Of a DNA stretch of 48,631 nt, positions 17,560 through 27,032 are shown piece by piece (position 1 is the stretch's first letter; each line of letters begins with the position of its first letter). Below the pieces are notes generated by a model. It was given only the letters and a program-made list of their open reading frames with translations. It was not told the origin of the DNA and did no database searches. Origin of the DNA: Verrucomicrobiaceae bacterium (lineage in GTDB: Bacteria; Verrucomicrobiota; Verrucomicrobiia; Verrucomicrobiales; Verrucomicrobiaceae); assembly GCA_016795465.1 (NCBI GenBank), contig JAEUHK010000039.1, positions 1-48,631 on the forward strand, given 5' to 3'. Made by a program: the position numbers and the translations under genes.

Positions 17560-19689
17560 TTACGCTGCCGCACCAGCGAGGCTTGGTGCCAGGCCACCAT
17601 CGTCCTCGTCATCCACCTGGGCGGGACGCGGGCCCTGCGCCTTCGGAAGCGGCGGCGGGGGAGGGGGCTTGCTGCGGGTCTCCGGCGGATTCTGCATGTA
17701 GCCGAGGTTCACGATGTCCTTCACCTGATCGCCATCGAGCGTTTCGTATTCGAGGAGAGCCTGGGCGATGATCTCGATCTTGTCGCGATGGGCCATGATG
17801 AGCTGCTTGGCACGCTCGTAGCCATCATCGACGAGGCGGCGGACCTCACGGTCGATTTCCTGGGCGGTGGCCTCGCTGTAGTCGCGGGAGCGGTTGATAT
17901 CGCGGCCGAGGAAGACCTGATCTTCATGCGAGCCGTAGCCGACCATGCCGAGCTTGTCGCTCATGCCCCATTCGCAGACCATGTTGCGGGCGAGGCGGGT
18001 CATCTGCTTGATGTCGTTCGAGGCACCGGTGGAGATGTCGTGCGTGAAGAGTTCCTCGGCAATGCGGCCCGCGGCGGTCATGGCGAGGCGGTCGAGGGCT
18101 TCTTTGCGGGCAAAGGAGAGCTGGTCGTGCTCCGGTAGGCTCATCGTGACGCCGAGCGCCCGGCCACGCGGGATGATGGTGACCTTGTGAAGCGGATCAG
18201 TGTGCTCCAGCAGCACGTTCACGAGGGCGTGGCCGGCCTCATGCCAGGCGGTGGATTGCTTTTCCTGCTCGGTCATGGCCATGCTGCGGCGCTCACGGCC
18301 CCAGCGGACCTTGTCGCGGGCTTCTTCAAGCTCAGCACTCGTGATGGCCTTCAAATTCTGGCGGGCAGCGAGCAAGGCGGCTTCGTTGAGGAGGTTCGCG
18401 AGCTCTGCACCGGAGAAGCCGGGCGTGCCGCGGGCGATCTTCGAGAGATCAGCGGCTTCGGAGAGCTTCACCTTCTTCGCATGCACACGGAGGATTTCCT
18501 CGCGGCCCTTCACATCGGGAAGGGAAACGGTCACCTGGCGGTCAAAGCGGCCCGGACGGAGCAGGGCAGGGTCGAGCACGTCCGGACGGTTCGTGGCGGC
18601 GATGATGATGATGCCTTCCTGCGTGTCGAAGCCATCCATCTCGACCAGCATCGCATTGAGCGTCTGCTCACGTTCGTCGTGACCACCGCCGAGCCCGTGA
18701 CCGCGATGACGGCCGACGGCGTCGATTTCATCGATGAAGATGAGGCAGGGAGCGTTTTTGCGGCCTTGCTCGAACATGTCGCGCACGCGGCTGGCACCGA
18801 CGCCGACAAACATCTCGACGAAATCGGAACCGCTGATGCTGAAGAAGGGCACATCAGCCTCGCCCGCGATGGCTTTGGCAATGAGCGTCTTGCCGGTGCC
18901 GGGAGGGCCCACCATGAGCACGCCTTTGGGGATCTTGCCGCCGAGACGCTGGAATTTCTTCGGGTCTTTGAGGAACTCGACAAGCTCCTGCACCTCTTCT
19001 TTGGCCTCTTCCACACCGGCCACATCCTTGAAGGTGACCTTGTTGCGGTCCTGCGAGAGGAGTTTCGCACGGCTCTTGCCAAAGCTGAGGGCTCCGCGGC
19101 CGGCGCTGCGGATCTGCTGGCGCACGAGGAAGTAGAAAAGAGCCAGCACAAGGGCCAGCGGCAGGAGGAAGCTCACCAAGGCCCACTCATTGCCCGCGTA
19201 GGAGGGCACGAGGTCGAGCTTGGCCTCCTTCATCAGCTCCTGCAGTTCCTCCTTTTGGAACTCGATGTTCACTTCGACGGAGAATGGCTTCGCGGGGCCG
19301 ACGGGCTTCAGATTGCCACCGGGGCCCATGACAGGACCAGAGGTGGGTTCTTCGGTCTTCGGCGTTTCCACGGGGGCGGCGGGCACGGCATCAGGAGCCG
19401 GGGCCACGGTGCGTGGTTTGTCGAAGAAGTAGCCCTCGATCGTCTGCTTTGTGGTGGCGTCTCCGTTCACGAGCAGCAGCGGGCGGCTGGTATCGATCCG
19501 GTTTTCCTTCACGAGGGTCTTGAAGCCGCGGTAGTCGAGCTTCGCGTTGCTGGTCTTATTGCTGGCCCACACGCCGGCCACGAGGAGAAATACAGCGAGC
19601 ACGAACAGCATGAAGCCGCGCCAGTTGAATTGCGGATCCTGGCGGCGGTTGGGGCCGTCATTACGGTTGCCAAAAAAATCGTCGGACAT
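17560..19689 (-). CDS. ftsH: ATP-dependent zinc metalloprotease FtsH
   Basis: 709 residues. FtsH is a hexameric membrane-anchored AAA+ protease that degrades misfolded membrane and short-lived regulatory proteins. First membrane helix about 24-42, periplasmic domain to about 165, second helix about 169-189. Walker A GPPGTGKT 261-268, Walker B LIFIDEID about 316-323, second region of homology around 366-384 with RPGRFDR, zinc site HEAGH at 483-487, M41 peptidase to about 660, then a Pro-rich tail. The periplasmic domain carries an extra 40-residue Pro/Ala/Glu insertion (about 93-135). All catalytic residues are present. It has its own promoter. Confidence 0.97.
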   Translation of the reverse strand: MSDDFFGNRNDGPNRRQDPQFNWRGFMLFVLAVFLLVAGVWASNKTSNAKLDYRGFKTLVKENRIDTSRPLLLVNGDATTKQTIEGYFFDKPRTVAPAPDAVPAAPVETPKTEEPTSGPVMGPGGNLKPVGPAKPFSVEVNIEFQKEELQELMKEAKLDLVPSYAGNEWALVSFLLPLALVLALFYFLVRQQIRSAGRGALSFGKSRAKLLSQDRNKVTFKDVAGVEEAKEEVQELVEFLKDPKKFQRLGGKIPKGVLMVGPPGTGKTLIAKAIAGEADVPFFSISGSDFVEMFVGVGASRVRDMFEQGRKNAPCLIFIDEIDAVGRHRGHGLGGGHDEREQTLNAMLVEMDGFDTQEGIIIIAATNRPDVLDPALLRPGRFDRQVTVSLPDVKGREEILRVHAKKVKLSEAADLSKIARGTPGFSGAELANLLNEAALLAARQNLKAITSAELEEARDKVRWGRERRSMAMTEQEKQSTAWHEAGHALVNVLLEHTDPLHKVTIIPRGRALGVTMSLPEHDQLSFARKEALDRLAMTAAGRIAEELFTHDISTGASNDIKQMTRLARNMVCEWGMSDKLGMVGYGSHEDQVFLGRDINRSRDYSEATAQEIDREVRRLVDDGYERAKQLIMAHRDKIEIIAQALLEYETLDGDQVKDIVNLGYMQNPPETRSKPPPPPPLPKAQGPRPAQVDDEDDGGLAPSLAGAAA

Positions 19690-19725
19690 GGTTTACAGGG
19701 GAATTCGCGCTCATACGCGTGCCGG

Positions 19726-19753
19726 ATGATAAACGCCCGTCATTTTTTTGCAA
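19726..19753 (-). promoter_or_regulatory. Sigma-70-type promoter of ftsH
   Basis: On the minus strand TTGCAA (19753-19748) and TATCAT (19731-19726) are separated by 16 bp. The predicted start lies about 30 nt ahead of the ftsH ATG. The -10 box matches consensus at five of six positions. Pattern match only. Confidence 0.5.
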
Positions 19754-19768
19754 AACCGGAGTGACCAC

Positions 19769-19793
19769 CCTCATCCGAGGGGGCTGGATGAGG
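19769..19793 (-). terminator. Hairpin downstream of rppH
   Basis: Perfect 8-bp stem (cctcatcc / ggatgagg) 15 bp past the rppH stop on the minus strand, separating it from the ftsH promoter. The U-tract is short and distant, so termination may be weak. Confidence 0.4.
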
Positions 19794-19807
19794 CTTTACG
19801 GGCTTGA

Positions 19808-20338
19808 TCAGCCCTCGAGTTCCAGTCCAAAAAAGTCCCGCATGACCTGGCGATAGACGTTCCGCTTGAACTTTGGCGTCCAGTCCAGCCGGAACTCCCG
19901 AGGCTCGATCCAGCGAAAGCTGGCGAACTCTTGATGCGTGGCCTTGAGGTCGATGTCGGCATCCGTGCCGGTGTAGCCGCAGAGGTAGTAGGTCTGCTCC
20001 TGGCCGCCGTAGATGCCATATTTCAGCCGGCCTTTTGGAAAGGCGTAGCGGTAGCCGCCGCGGGTGGACATGACCTTCAAAAGCTCCGGGCGCACCCCGA
20101 TCTCCTCCTGCAGCTCGCGGAACAGCGCCTGATCCGCTGTTTCGCCATCATCCACGCCGCCCTGCGGGAACTGCCAGGCACCGGCGATGTTGATGCGCTC
20201 GGCCACGAGGATCTTCCCGTCCTCACGCTGGAGGATGGCGGCCACATTGGGGCGGTAGAGAATGGGATCAGCAGGGATCACGGCAGCTTCGGATAGACTA
20301 TCCGGTTGCGATTTCCACGAATTTGAGGCCGCAATCAC
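19808..20338 (-). CDS. rppH: RNA pyrophosphohydrolase RppH-like Nudix hydrolase
   Basis: 176 residues with a full Nudix box: GGVDDGETADQALFRELQEE, GX5EX7REUXEEXGU with all catalytic Glu present. The YRPNVAAIL entry, the AWQFPQGG segment before the box, and the C-terminal FKRNVYRQVMRDF helix match the RppH/NudH branch, which removes pyrophosphate from 5'-triphosphate RNA and starts mRNA decay; dinucleoside polyphosphate hydrolysis is the alternative. About 20 residues precede the usual RppH start. The start is GTG, overlapping the upstream TGA in GTGA, so its translation is probably coupled to the NlpC/P60 gene. Confidence 0.85.
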   Translation of the reverse strand: MIAASNSWKSQPDSLSEAAVIPADPILYRPNVAAILQREDGKILVAERINIAGAWQFPQGGVDDGETADQALFRELQEEIGVRPELLKVMSTRGGYRYAFPKGRLKYGIYGGQEQTYYLCGYTGTDADIDLKATHQEFASFRWIEPREFRLDWTPKFKRNVYRQVMRDFFGLELEG

Positions 20339-21006
20339 TTCGATGGCTCGGCTGGGGTGGCTTTGCGCACCTCTTCTTTCGTGAGCCCGGGAATGGCTGC
20401 ATAGCCGTAAAACTCGACTTTGGAATCATCCGCCTTCGGCAGTGAAAAATCGAAAACGCTCACGCCGCAGCGTTTTTGCCCTTCGTAGGAGCGACCGTCA
20501 CTTGATCCATAGATCACCGGCTTGCCATCCTTCACACGGGTGCCGAGATAGAGCATCACATGCGTGATCGGCAGCTTCCGGCCCGGCTCCACGCCCTCTT
20601 TGCGCGACCAGAAGAGCAGATCGCCCGGCCGCAGGTGCTCAAAGGCCGCCTCGTCGAGCTTCGTCACGTTTTCCGTGCGGTGGAAGGTGCCCTTCGATTG
20701 CGTCCAGGCGCACATCTCATCCGATTGGCGCGGGATCTCGCCGGGCACCTTTTCATCCAGCAGCACGCGATAGACCGAGCCCGAGCAGTCCATGCCGCCG
20801 TTCGAGACCTCGTGCGAGGCGTAGCGATAGGTCAGCTTCAGCCGCGTGAGGGCCAGCGCGGCACGGATGAGGCTCTTCACGGCCTCCGGCTGGGTTTCAA
20901 ACTCACGCAGGTCCTTCTCATCGAGCGTCGAGACCGCCGCGGGCTTCTCGGGCTCCTGCGCCATCAGGCTCGTGAATAGCAGCAGCGGCAGCAGGAGGCG
21001 TTTCAT
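20335..21006 (-). CDS. Exported NlpC/P60 family cysteine peptidase
   Basis: 223 residues. The ATG at 21004-21006 gives a signal peptide (MKRLLLPLLLFTSLMAQ); an upstream ATG would add 12 basic residues. NlpC/P60 enzymes cut peptide cross-links or stems of peptidoglycan. The catalytic Cys is in MDCSGSVYRVL near residue 73, the His in PITHVMLYLG near 148, and a polar third residue follows in YGSSDG. The LRPGDLLFWSR segment is the usual GDLLFF motif. Length fits a single-domain enzyme with a short N-terminal helix. It is followed by rppH with a 4-nt overlap, so the two are co-transcribed; there is no obvious functional link. Confidence 0.85.
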   Translation of the reverse strand: MKRLLLPLLLFTSLMAQEPEKPAAVSTLDEKDLREFETQPEAVKSLIRAALALTRLKLTYRYASHEVSNGGMDCSGSVYRVLLDEKVPGEIPRQSDEMCAWTQSKGTFHRTENVTKLDEAAFEHLRPGDLLFWSRKEGVEPGRKLPITHVMLYLGTRVKDGKPVIYGSSDGRSYEGQKRCGVSVFDFSLPKADDSKVEFYGYAAIPGLTKEEVRKATPAEPSK

Positions 21007-21091
21007 GCGTTTGATTCGAGCGGAGGACACCCGGCGGCGCAATCACGAAATGCTCGCCACCCGCTGGCAGGCATGGTAAAGCGCCCGGCTC

Positions 21092-21643
21092 ATGGCCCGC
21101 CTCATCCGCCCACCGGAACCCGCTCCCGCCGCCGAAGTCCAGCGTGTGCTGGCAATCGACCCCGCGCTGCGGAAAACCGGCTACGCCGTCGTCGAAGGCA
21201 ATGCGCGTGAGATGCGTGCCATCACCTGGGGCGTGATCCACAACAAGCCCGCCCTGCTCCCCAGCGGCTGTTTGGTCTCCATCCGCGACTCGCTCAACGA
21301 CGTCATCCGCGAGCATGCGCCCACCGTGTGTGCCATCGAGTCCACCATCTTCGTGCAGAGCTTCAAAACCGCCATCGTTCTCGGCACCGCCCGCGGCGCG
21401 GCCCTCATCGCCGCCGCGGAGCATGGCCTGCCCATCTACGAGTATGCGCCCAAGGAGGTCAAACAGGCCGCCGTCGGCCGCGGCGCCGCGCAAAAGGAGC
21501 AGGTCGCCTTCATGATCCGTTCGATGCTGCGCCTCCGCGAAACCCCGCCCCCCGATGCCGCCGACGCCCTCGCCGTCGCCATCACCCACTTCCAAAACGC
21601 CGCCTCCATGCGTGCCATGGACCGCGAGGCGAGAAGGGTGTGA
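21092..21643 (+). CDS. ruvC: Crossover junction endodeoxyribonuclease RuvC
   Basis: 183 residues. RuvC resolves Holliday junctions with RuvAB. The acidic catalytic set is visible: Asp in VLAIDPALRKTGYAV near residue 24, Glu in AIESTIF near 86, and the C-terminal DAADALAVAI pair. The region VKQAAVGRGAAQKEQVAFMI matches the RuvC KxxxxGxGxAxKxQV motif. The first Gly of the family's DPGxxxTG is Ala here. A 15-residue Pro/Ala-rich N-terminal extension precedes the first strand. ruvA and ruvB are not adjacent. Starts 85 bp from the divergent NlpC/P60 gene. Confidence 0.93.
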   Translation: MARLIRPPEPAPAAEVQRVLAIDPALRKTGYAVVEGNAREMRAITWGVIHNKPALLPSGCLVSIRDSLNDVIREHAPTVCAIESTIFVQSFKTAIVLGTARGAALIAAAEHGLPIYEYAPKEVKQAAVGRGAAQKEQVAFMIRSMLRLRETPPPDAADALAVAITHFQNAASMRAMDREARRV

Positions 21644-21645
21644 GG

Positions 21646-21693
21646 CTGGGGAGTGGCGGGAGTGATGGAGGAGTGGAGTGATGGAGTATGGGG
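21646..21693. repeat. 8-bp imperfect tandem repeat after ruvC
   Basis: Six octads beginning 2 bp after the ruvC stop codon; two of them are identical (gtgatgga), the others match in part. It has the same character as the repeat at 14702-14733 and lies directly upstream of the NACHT-LRR gene. Confidence 0.65.
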
Positions 21694-21768
21694 GAAGACG
21701 AAAGGCGTAGGGCGGTATCGGAAATTCCTTTGGCAAAAGCCGCACCGCTCCCGCAGACTAGCGGCGTC

Positions 21769-24700
21769 ATGATTGAGTCCGCTTTCACGCTCCCGCTGCT
21801 GCTCAAAGCCGCACGCGTTTTGATTCCTGTCACCGCCAAACTGGCGAAGCATCTGTGCGACACGGACAACAAGCTGCTCAATGACATCATCGAGCTGGCC
21901 ATCGACAAAAGTGAAGACAAGGCCAAGGACAAGCTGGAGGCCGCGCTGAAGCAAAAGCCAGATGTCGTGCTCGCGTGGCATCAACATGTGTTCATCGACT
22001 ACACGGGCTGGGTGCTCGGGCAGCTCGTGCAGCACCTCTCGCAGCAGCCGCAGTTCAGCGCGGAGAAGGAGCAGCTCGAACAACTGGCCGAGCAGGCACC
22101 CGAAGGCTGGAGGACCTTCGTCTTGAAAGGTTCGCCCGGTCTCTCGCCCGTGCATCGGGAGGTATTTTTGCGTCAGATGGCCGCCGCGCTGTCGCGTGGG
22201 GAGGAATTGCCGCCCATCGACACCGTTCCCTTCATCACCTTCTTCAACTGGCACGTCCGCCTCTCACCGTCGTTGCAGGAAAGGCTCGCCACGCACCTGC
22301 GCACGCACCTCGACAACGCCATTCAGTTGTTCTTGGTCAGTGACTACCCGAAAGCCAATCAGGCCTACAAACAAATCATCCTCAGCGGCATCAACAACTC
22401 GCAGCGCATGCTGCGTGACATGCAGGCGCAGCTCAGCCAGTTCAGTGAACTGCTCACCGATCTGCGTGGCTCGCCGGGCTTTGATCTCGATCACTACGCG
22501 GACAAGCTCCACCTGCACTGCGAGCGCATTCCCTTTTCCACCAAGACGGAAAACAAGGGCACCCGCCCCATCACCCTCAGCGCCATTTTCGTCGAGCCCA
22601 CGCTCCGCGCCCATCATGAACTGGAGCCTGATGCCCTGGCGGCCAGCCGTGATGTGCTCCTCGCCATCGAGCGTGGCGAGATTGACTCCTTGAGTCCGGA
22701 GCAGCAGCGCATCGCCCGGCGGCTGGAGGAAAGGCAGCGGGAAAGCCCGCCCGTGCCCGCTTTCGAGACCTTGTTTGCTCCTGCATCCACGGGGCACGTC
22801 ATCCTGGCTCACGCTGGCGTGGGAAAGACCTCGCTCGTGCGTCGGCTGGCACTGCGCTGGGCTGCCCAGCAGAAAAACAGGCCGGTCGATGAGCCTGTCG
22901 TTCCTCTTCCGCTGCTTATCGAGTTAAAGACCTTCGCCAGTGCTTACAGCACGAATCGCCAGCTTGGCCTGCTCGATTTCCTGCATGGCTGCGAGGAGTC
23001 CATCGACCGGCTAGATCGCCTTTGGTGCCTGCATTACCTGCGCACCGGGGCCGCCGTGCTCATTCTCGATGGCCTGGACGAGGTTTCGCGCGAGGACACA
23101 CGGCTTGCCATTGCGAATGGTGCCTCCCGCCTGCGGCGGCTTGGTATCCGCGTTCTCGTCACTTCCCGCAGGCAGGGCTTCATTCCCCGCCATTGGCAGG
23201 ACCAGACCCAGCCCTGGAGTGGCTGGCTGCTGGACGAGTTCAGCCACGAGCAGCGCGAGCAGTTCATCCAGCTCATCCTCCCCCGCCTCTACGCCAGTGA
23301 CGGCGAGGTGGCGAAGAAACAGCGCGATCTAAAGCTCCGATTCGAGCACCAGCCCGCCATCGGCCAGCTCAGCAGCAATCCCCTCCTGCTTACCCTCATC
23401 ACCGTGCTCCAGCGCATCGGCCGCCTCGGTGACAACCGCATCGCCCTTTACAAAGAAGCGGCCGACCTCCTCCTCGACCAGTGGGAGGCGGAGCACTTCG
23501 GTGAAGACCAGGTCGCCATACAGTCGGCCTTCCCCTGCACGGCCAAAACCCGCCGGGAAATCGTTCGCCGCCTCGCTCTGAAGCTCATCGACCCTTCGGA
23601 TGACACCCACTTCTGCTTCGCGGAGAACCTCTTTGGCCTCGGCATTTTCCAGGACGCCATCCGCGAGGTGGTCGATCCGAAAGGTGTCGATCCAGCCCGC
23701 GCCGATCTCGCTGCCACCGTGCTGCCGGACTATCTGAATGAGCGCCACAGTGTCCTCTGCTACGCTGGGCAGAGCGAGGAGAGTGGCGAGCGCCTGTACT
23801 CCTTCATTCACCGTACCTTTCTGGAGTTCTTTATCGCTCTGGCGTGGGTACAGGAAGTGGACAGCAAAAACGAGGATGACCCCAGCCTCTGCCGCCGCTT
23901 CCTCATGGAAAAGGATGCTGAGGGCACCCCACGCTGGCAGGATGAACGCTTCGCCAACATCCTGCCCTTTTACTTCGGTCTATTCAGTGAACTGGACCGC
24001 GACAGCTACCTTGAAGCCCGCCTTCCCGTTCTTGCCGAACTTTGGCAGCCGCTAACGAAAACAGAGGAGGACACTGTCCGGCAACATGACGCGATCCTCT
24101 TCGCTGCTGAGGTCTGGGGCGAGATAGCCGCGCGTGACACGAACTACCCCGACTTCGGCCAACAGCTCCGCCAGCAACTCCAGTCCCTTGCCCTGACCCG
24201 CTCGGAAGAACGCAATCTAAGCGAGAAAGAAGTGAGTCAAGCACGCGAGCGTGGTCGCCGTGCAGTCCGTGCCCTCGCCCGGCTCTGGAGCAGCACACCT
24301 AGCCTTGTGGACTGGCTGGAGACCCAGTTGCATGAGTCCCACCGCAGCAGCGCCGTTCGCCAAGAAATCGTATGGCAACTCTCCGCACTCCACGGCCCCT
24401 CGGAGGCCCTTCGCACCCAGCTCCAGCGTGCGCTGAGCAGTGCCAGAGAGGAACACATGCTTCGAAACCAAATCTTGCAGGCGATTGACAATGCCTTTGG
24501 CTCCGTCGGCCTCTACACTGCGCTGGATTCCCTACCCGAGCGGGGTCAATTGAAAGAACTTTGGCTCGATGGGTGCACCAGCTTACGCAGCCTGGAAGGC
24601 CTGCCCCCACTGCCGCTGCTCAACGTTATCGATCTTGTAGATTGCACCGGTCTGGAAGGCAGCGGCGGCCTCGCCGCGCTGGCAGGCTGCCCGGCTTTGA

Positions 24701-25407
24701 AGCGCCTCAACCTTACCTTGTGCACCGGTCTGCGCAGCTTGGAGGGCCTCCCCCCGCTACCACAACTAGAAAGGCTCGACCTCAGTGGATGTACCGGTTT
24801 GGAAGGCAGGGGCGGCCTCTTTGTTCTGGCGGGCTGCCCGGCCTTGAACAGGCTCACCTTTCGCTACTGCACTGGCCTGCGCAGCTTGGAGCGCCTCCCC
24901 CCGCTGTCACAGCTCGAATGGCTCGATCTCTCGTGGTGCAGCGGCCTGGAAGGCAGCGGCGGCCTCGCCGCGCTGGCCGGCTGCCCGGCCTTGACACGCC
25001 TCGACCTCATAAACTGCACCGGCCTGCGCAGCCTGGAGGGCCTGCCTAGTCTGCAACAGCTCGCATCGCTCAATCTCTATGGCTGCACCGGTGTGGAAGG
25101 GAGCGGTGCCCTCATCGCGCTGGCTGGCTGCCCGGCTCTCACACGCCTGGACCTCCGCGGCTGCACCGGCTTACGCAGTCTGGAGGACCTGCCCCCGCTG
25201 CCGCGGCTCGAAACGCTCGATCTCGAAGGGTGCTCGCGGCTGGAGGGCAACGGCGGCCTCGCGGTGCTGGTGAGCTGCCCGGCCTTGAAAAACCTGGATC
25301 TTCGAGGCTGCAACGGGTTGACGGACGAAGCGGTCGAGGCCTTCCGTGAGGCTTGGCTGAACCATCACGGTGCGAACACGCCGCTGCCAAAGATCCTGTG
25401 GCACTAA
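21769..25407 (+). CDS. NACHT NTPase with C-terminal leucine-rich repeats (bacterial NLR-like protein)
   Basis: 1212 residues. The N-terminal 330 residues are helical and match no effector I recognise. The NACHT module has Walker A AHAGVGKTS (347-355), the NACHT-type Walker B LILDGLDE (Asp434, Asp437, Glu438), a sensor-1-like VLVTSR, and the NPLLLTLI helix. A winged-helix-like and helical region runs to about 900, with LYSFIHRTFLEFFIAL typical of STAND/NACHT proteins. Residues about 925-1190 are LRRs in alternating 23- and 26-residue units with Cys at the LxLxxC position. Bacterial NACHT proteins are known antiphage NTPases that oligomerise on sensing. The ATG at 21769 is preferred to one at 21688, which would translate the repeat. 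It stands alone between housekeeping genes. Defence is inferred. Confidence 0.85.
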   Translation: MIESAFTLPLLLKAARVLIPVTAKLAKHLCDTDNKLLNDIIELAIDKSEDKAKDKLEAALKQKPDVVLAWHQHVFIDYTGWVLGQLVQHLSQQPQFSAEKEQLEQLAEQAPEGWRTFVLKGSPGLSPVHREVFLRQMAAALSRGEELPPIDTVPFITFFNWHVRLSPSLQERLATHLRTHLDNAIQLFLVSDYPKANQAYKQIILSGINNSQRMLRDMQAQLSQFSELLTDLRGSPGFDLDHYADKLHLHCERIPFSTKTENKGTRPITLSAIFVEPTLRAHHELEPDALAASRDVLLAIERGEIDSLSPEQQRIARRLEERQRESPPVPAFETLFAPASTGHVILAHAGVGKTSLVRRLALRWAAQQKNRPVDEPVVPLPLLIELKTFASAYSTNRQLGLLDFLHGCEESIDRLDRLWCLHYLRTGAAVLILDGLDEVSREDTRLAIANGASRLRRLGIRVLVTSRRQGFIPRHWQDQTQPWSGWLLDEFSHEQREQFIQLILPRLYASDGEVAKKQRDLKLRFEHQPAIGQLSSNPLLLTLITVLQRIGRLGDNRIALYKEAADLLLDQWEAEHFGEDQVAIQSAFPCTAKTRREIVRRLALKLIDPSDDTHFCFAENLFGLGIFQDAIREVVDPKGVDPARADLAATVLPDYLNERHSVLCYAGQSEESGERLYSFIHRTFLEFFIALAWVQEVDSKNEDDPSLCRRFLMEKDAEGTPRWQDERFANILPFYFGLFSELDRDSYLEARLPVLAELWQPLTKTEEDTVRQHDAILFAAEVWGEIAARDTNYPDFGQQLRQQLQSLALTRSEERNLSEKEVSQARERGRRAVRALARLWSSTPSLVDWLETQLHESHRSSAVRQEIVWQLSALHGPSEALRTQLQRALSSAREEHMLRNQILQAIDNAFGSVGLYTALDSLPERGQLKELWLDGCTSLRSLEGLPPLPLLNVIDLVDCTGLEGSGGLAALAGCPALKRLNLTLCTGLRSLEGLPPLPQLERLDLSGCTGLEGRGGLFVLAGCPALNRLTFRYCTGLRSLERLPPLSQLEWLDLSWCSGLEGSGGLAALAGCPALTRLDLINCTGLRSLEGLPSLQQLASLNLYGCTGVEGSGALIALAGCPALTRLDLRGCTGLRSLEDLPPLPRLETLDLEGCSRLEGNGGLAVLVSCPALKNLDLRGCNGLTDEAVEAFREAWLNHHGANTPLPKILWH
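24583..25317 (+). repeat. Five 147-bp tandem repeats encoding the LRR array
   Basis: The motif encoding LRSLExLPxL recurs at 24583, 24730, 24877, 25024 and 25171, exactly 147 bp apart each time, so each DNA unit is 49 codons (one 23-residue and one 26-residue LRR). Framework codons are highly conserved between units, suggesting recent duplication or gene conversion. Confidence 0.9.
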
Positions 25408-25525
25408 GCAGGCGGGGTGGGAACGAGGCCGGGAGACGTTCGAAAGCGGTGGAGGGCCGCCGCAGTCCAGGACGCTCTCGCGAGTGGTCAGGGCTTTGAA
25501 GGTGAAATCGGCAAGCTGAGGAAAA

Positions 25526-25590
25526 CTCACGCCAAGGCGCAAAGATCCGAGGTTTTTGGGAACCTTTGCGGCTTTGCGCCTTGGCGTGAG
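25526..25590. repeat. 19-bp perfect inverted repeat
   Basis: Arms 25526-25544 (ctcacgccaaggcgcaaag) and 25572-25590 are exact complements, with a 27-nt loop that can form a small inner stem (aggtt/aacct). About 120 bp after the NACHT-LRR stop; could fold as a terminator or be a mobile hairpin (REP/MITE-like) element. Confidence 0.8.
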
Positions 25591-25818
25591 ACCTTTCTGG
25601 GGTTTGGCGGAAGGGTTGAGAGGCTTGCGAGGACCGTGTGCTCCTTTGCTTCGCTACGCTCACCCTTCGGGCAGCCTCCGGCTGGCTATCTCCCTTCGGT
25701 CGGTTCGACGGAGCGAGAGGGCTACTTTGCTTCGCGGTGGCGGAGTGGCAGGAGGGCTAGGGGCCGTGCGGGTGTTGAGAAGGCGATGGATCGAGGACGA
25801 GTTCGAGTAGGAGGAAGA

Positions 25819-25854
25819 CCCGCCCGCATCGCTACACGAAGCGTTGCGGGCGGG
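25819..25854 (-). terminator. Terminator hairpin downstream of leuB
   Basis: A 10-bp GC stem (cccgcccgca and its complement), one T:T mismatch, an inner 4-bp stem (cgct/agcg) and a 6-nt loop, 18 bp past the leuB stop. On the minus strand it is followed by a pyrimidine-rich tail. Confidence 0.6.
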
Positions 25855-25872
25855 GGACGATTCATCCACGCC

Positions 25873-27024
<1,152 letters not shown>

Positions 27025-27032
<8 letters not shown>

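Larger units (their letters stand above)
25408..25872. other. Gene-free, hairpin-rich spacer between the NACHT-LRR gene and leuB
   Basis: No convincing gene in 465 bp. It begins with a segment around 25436-25490 (ggagggccgccgcagtcc) that resembles a dispersed repeat I associate with Verrucomicrobia. A 19-bp perfect inverted repeat comes next, then about 25640-25735 a string of small GC hairpins (cccttcggg, gcctccggc, ccttcggtcgg), and finally the leuB terminator. The mix suggests accumulated repeat elements, possibly a structured RNA. Confidence 0.6.

Noticed and set aside
18187..19764. 525-residue open frame on the plus strand
   Set aside because: Antisense to ftsH, whose motifs are all intact.
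21688..21768. Upstream ATG start for the NACHT-LRR gene
   Set aside because: It would translate the end of the octad repeat and a charged non-conserved stretch; the ATG at 21769 starts a clean helix.
24583..25317. Possible CRISPR or minisatellite
   Set aside because: The 147-bp period is an exact multiple of three, stays in frame and encodes clear LRRs, so it is protein repeat structure.
25526..25590. Insertion-sequence end
   Set aside because: The inverted repeat is 27 nt apart with no transposase frame between or beside it and no target duplication seen; kept only as a hairpin element.
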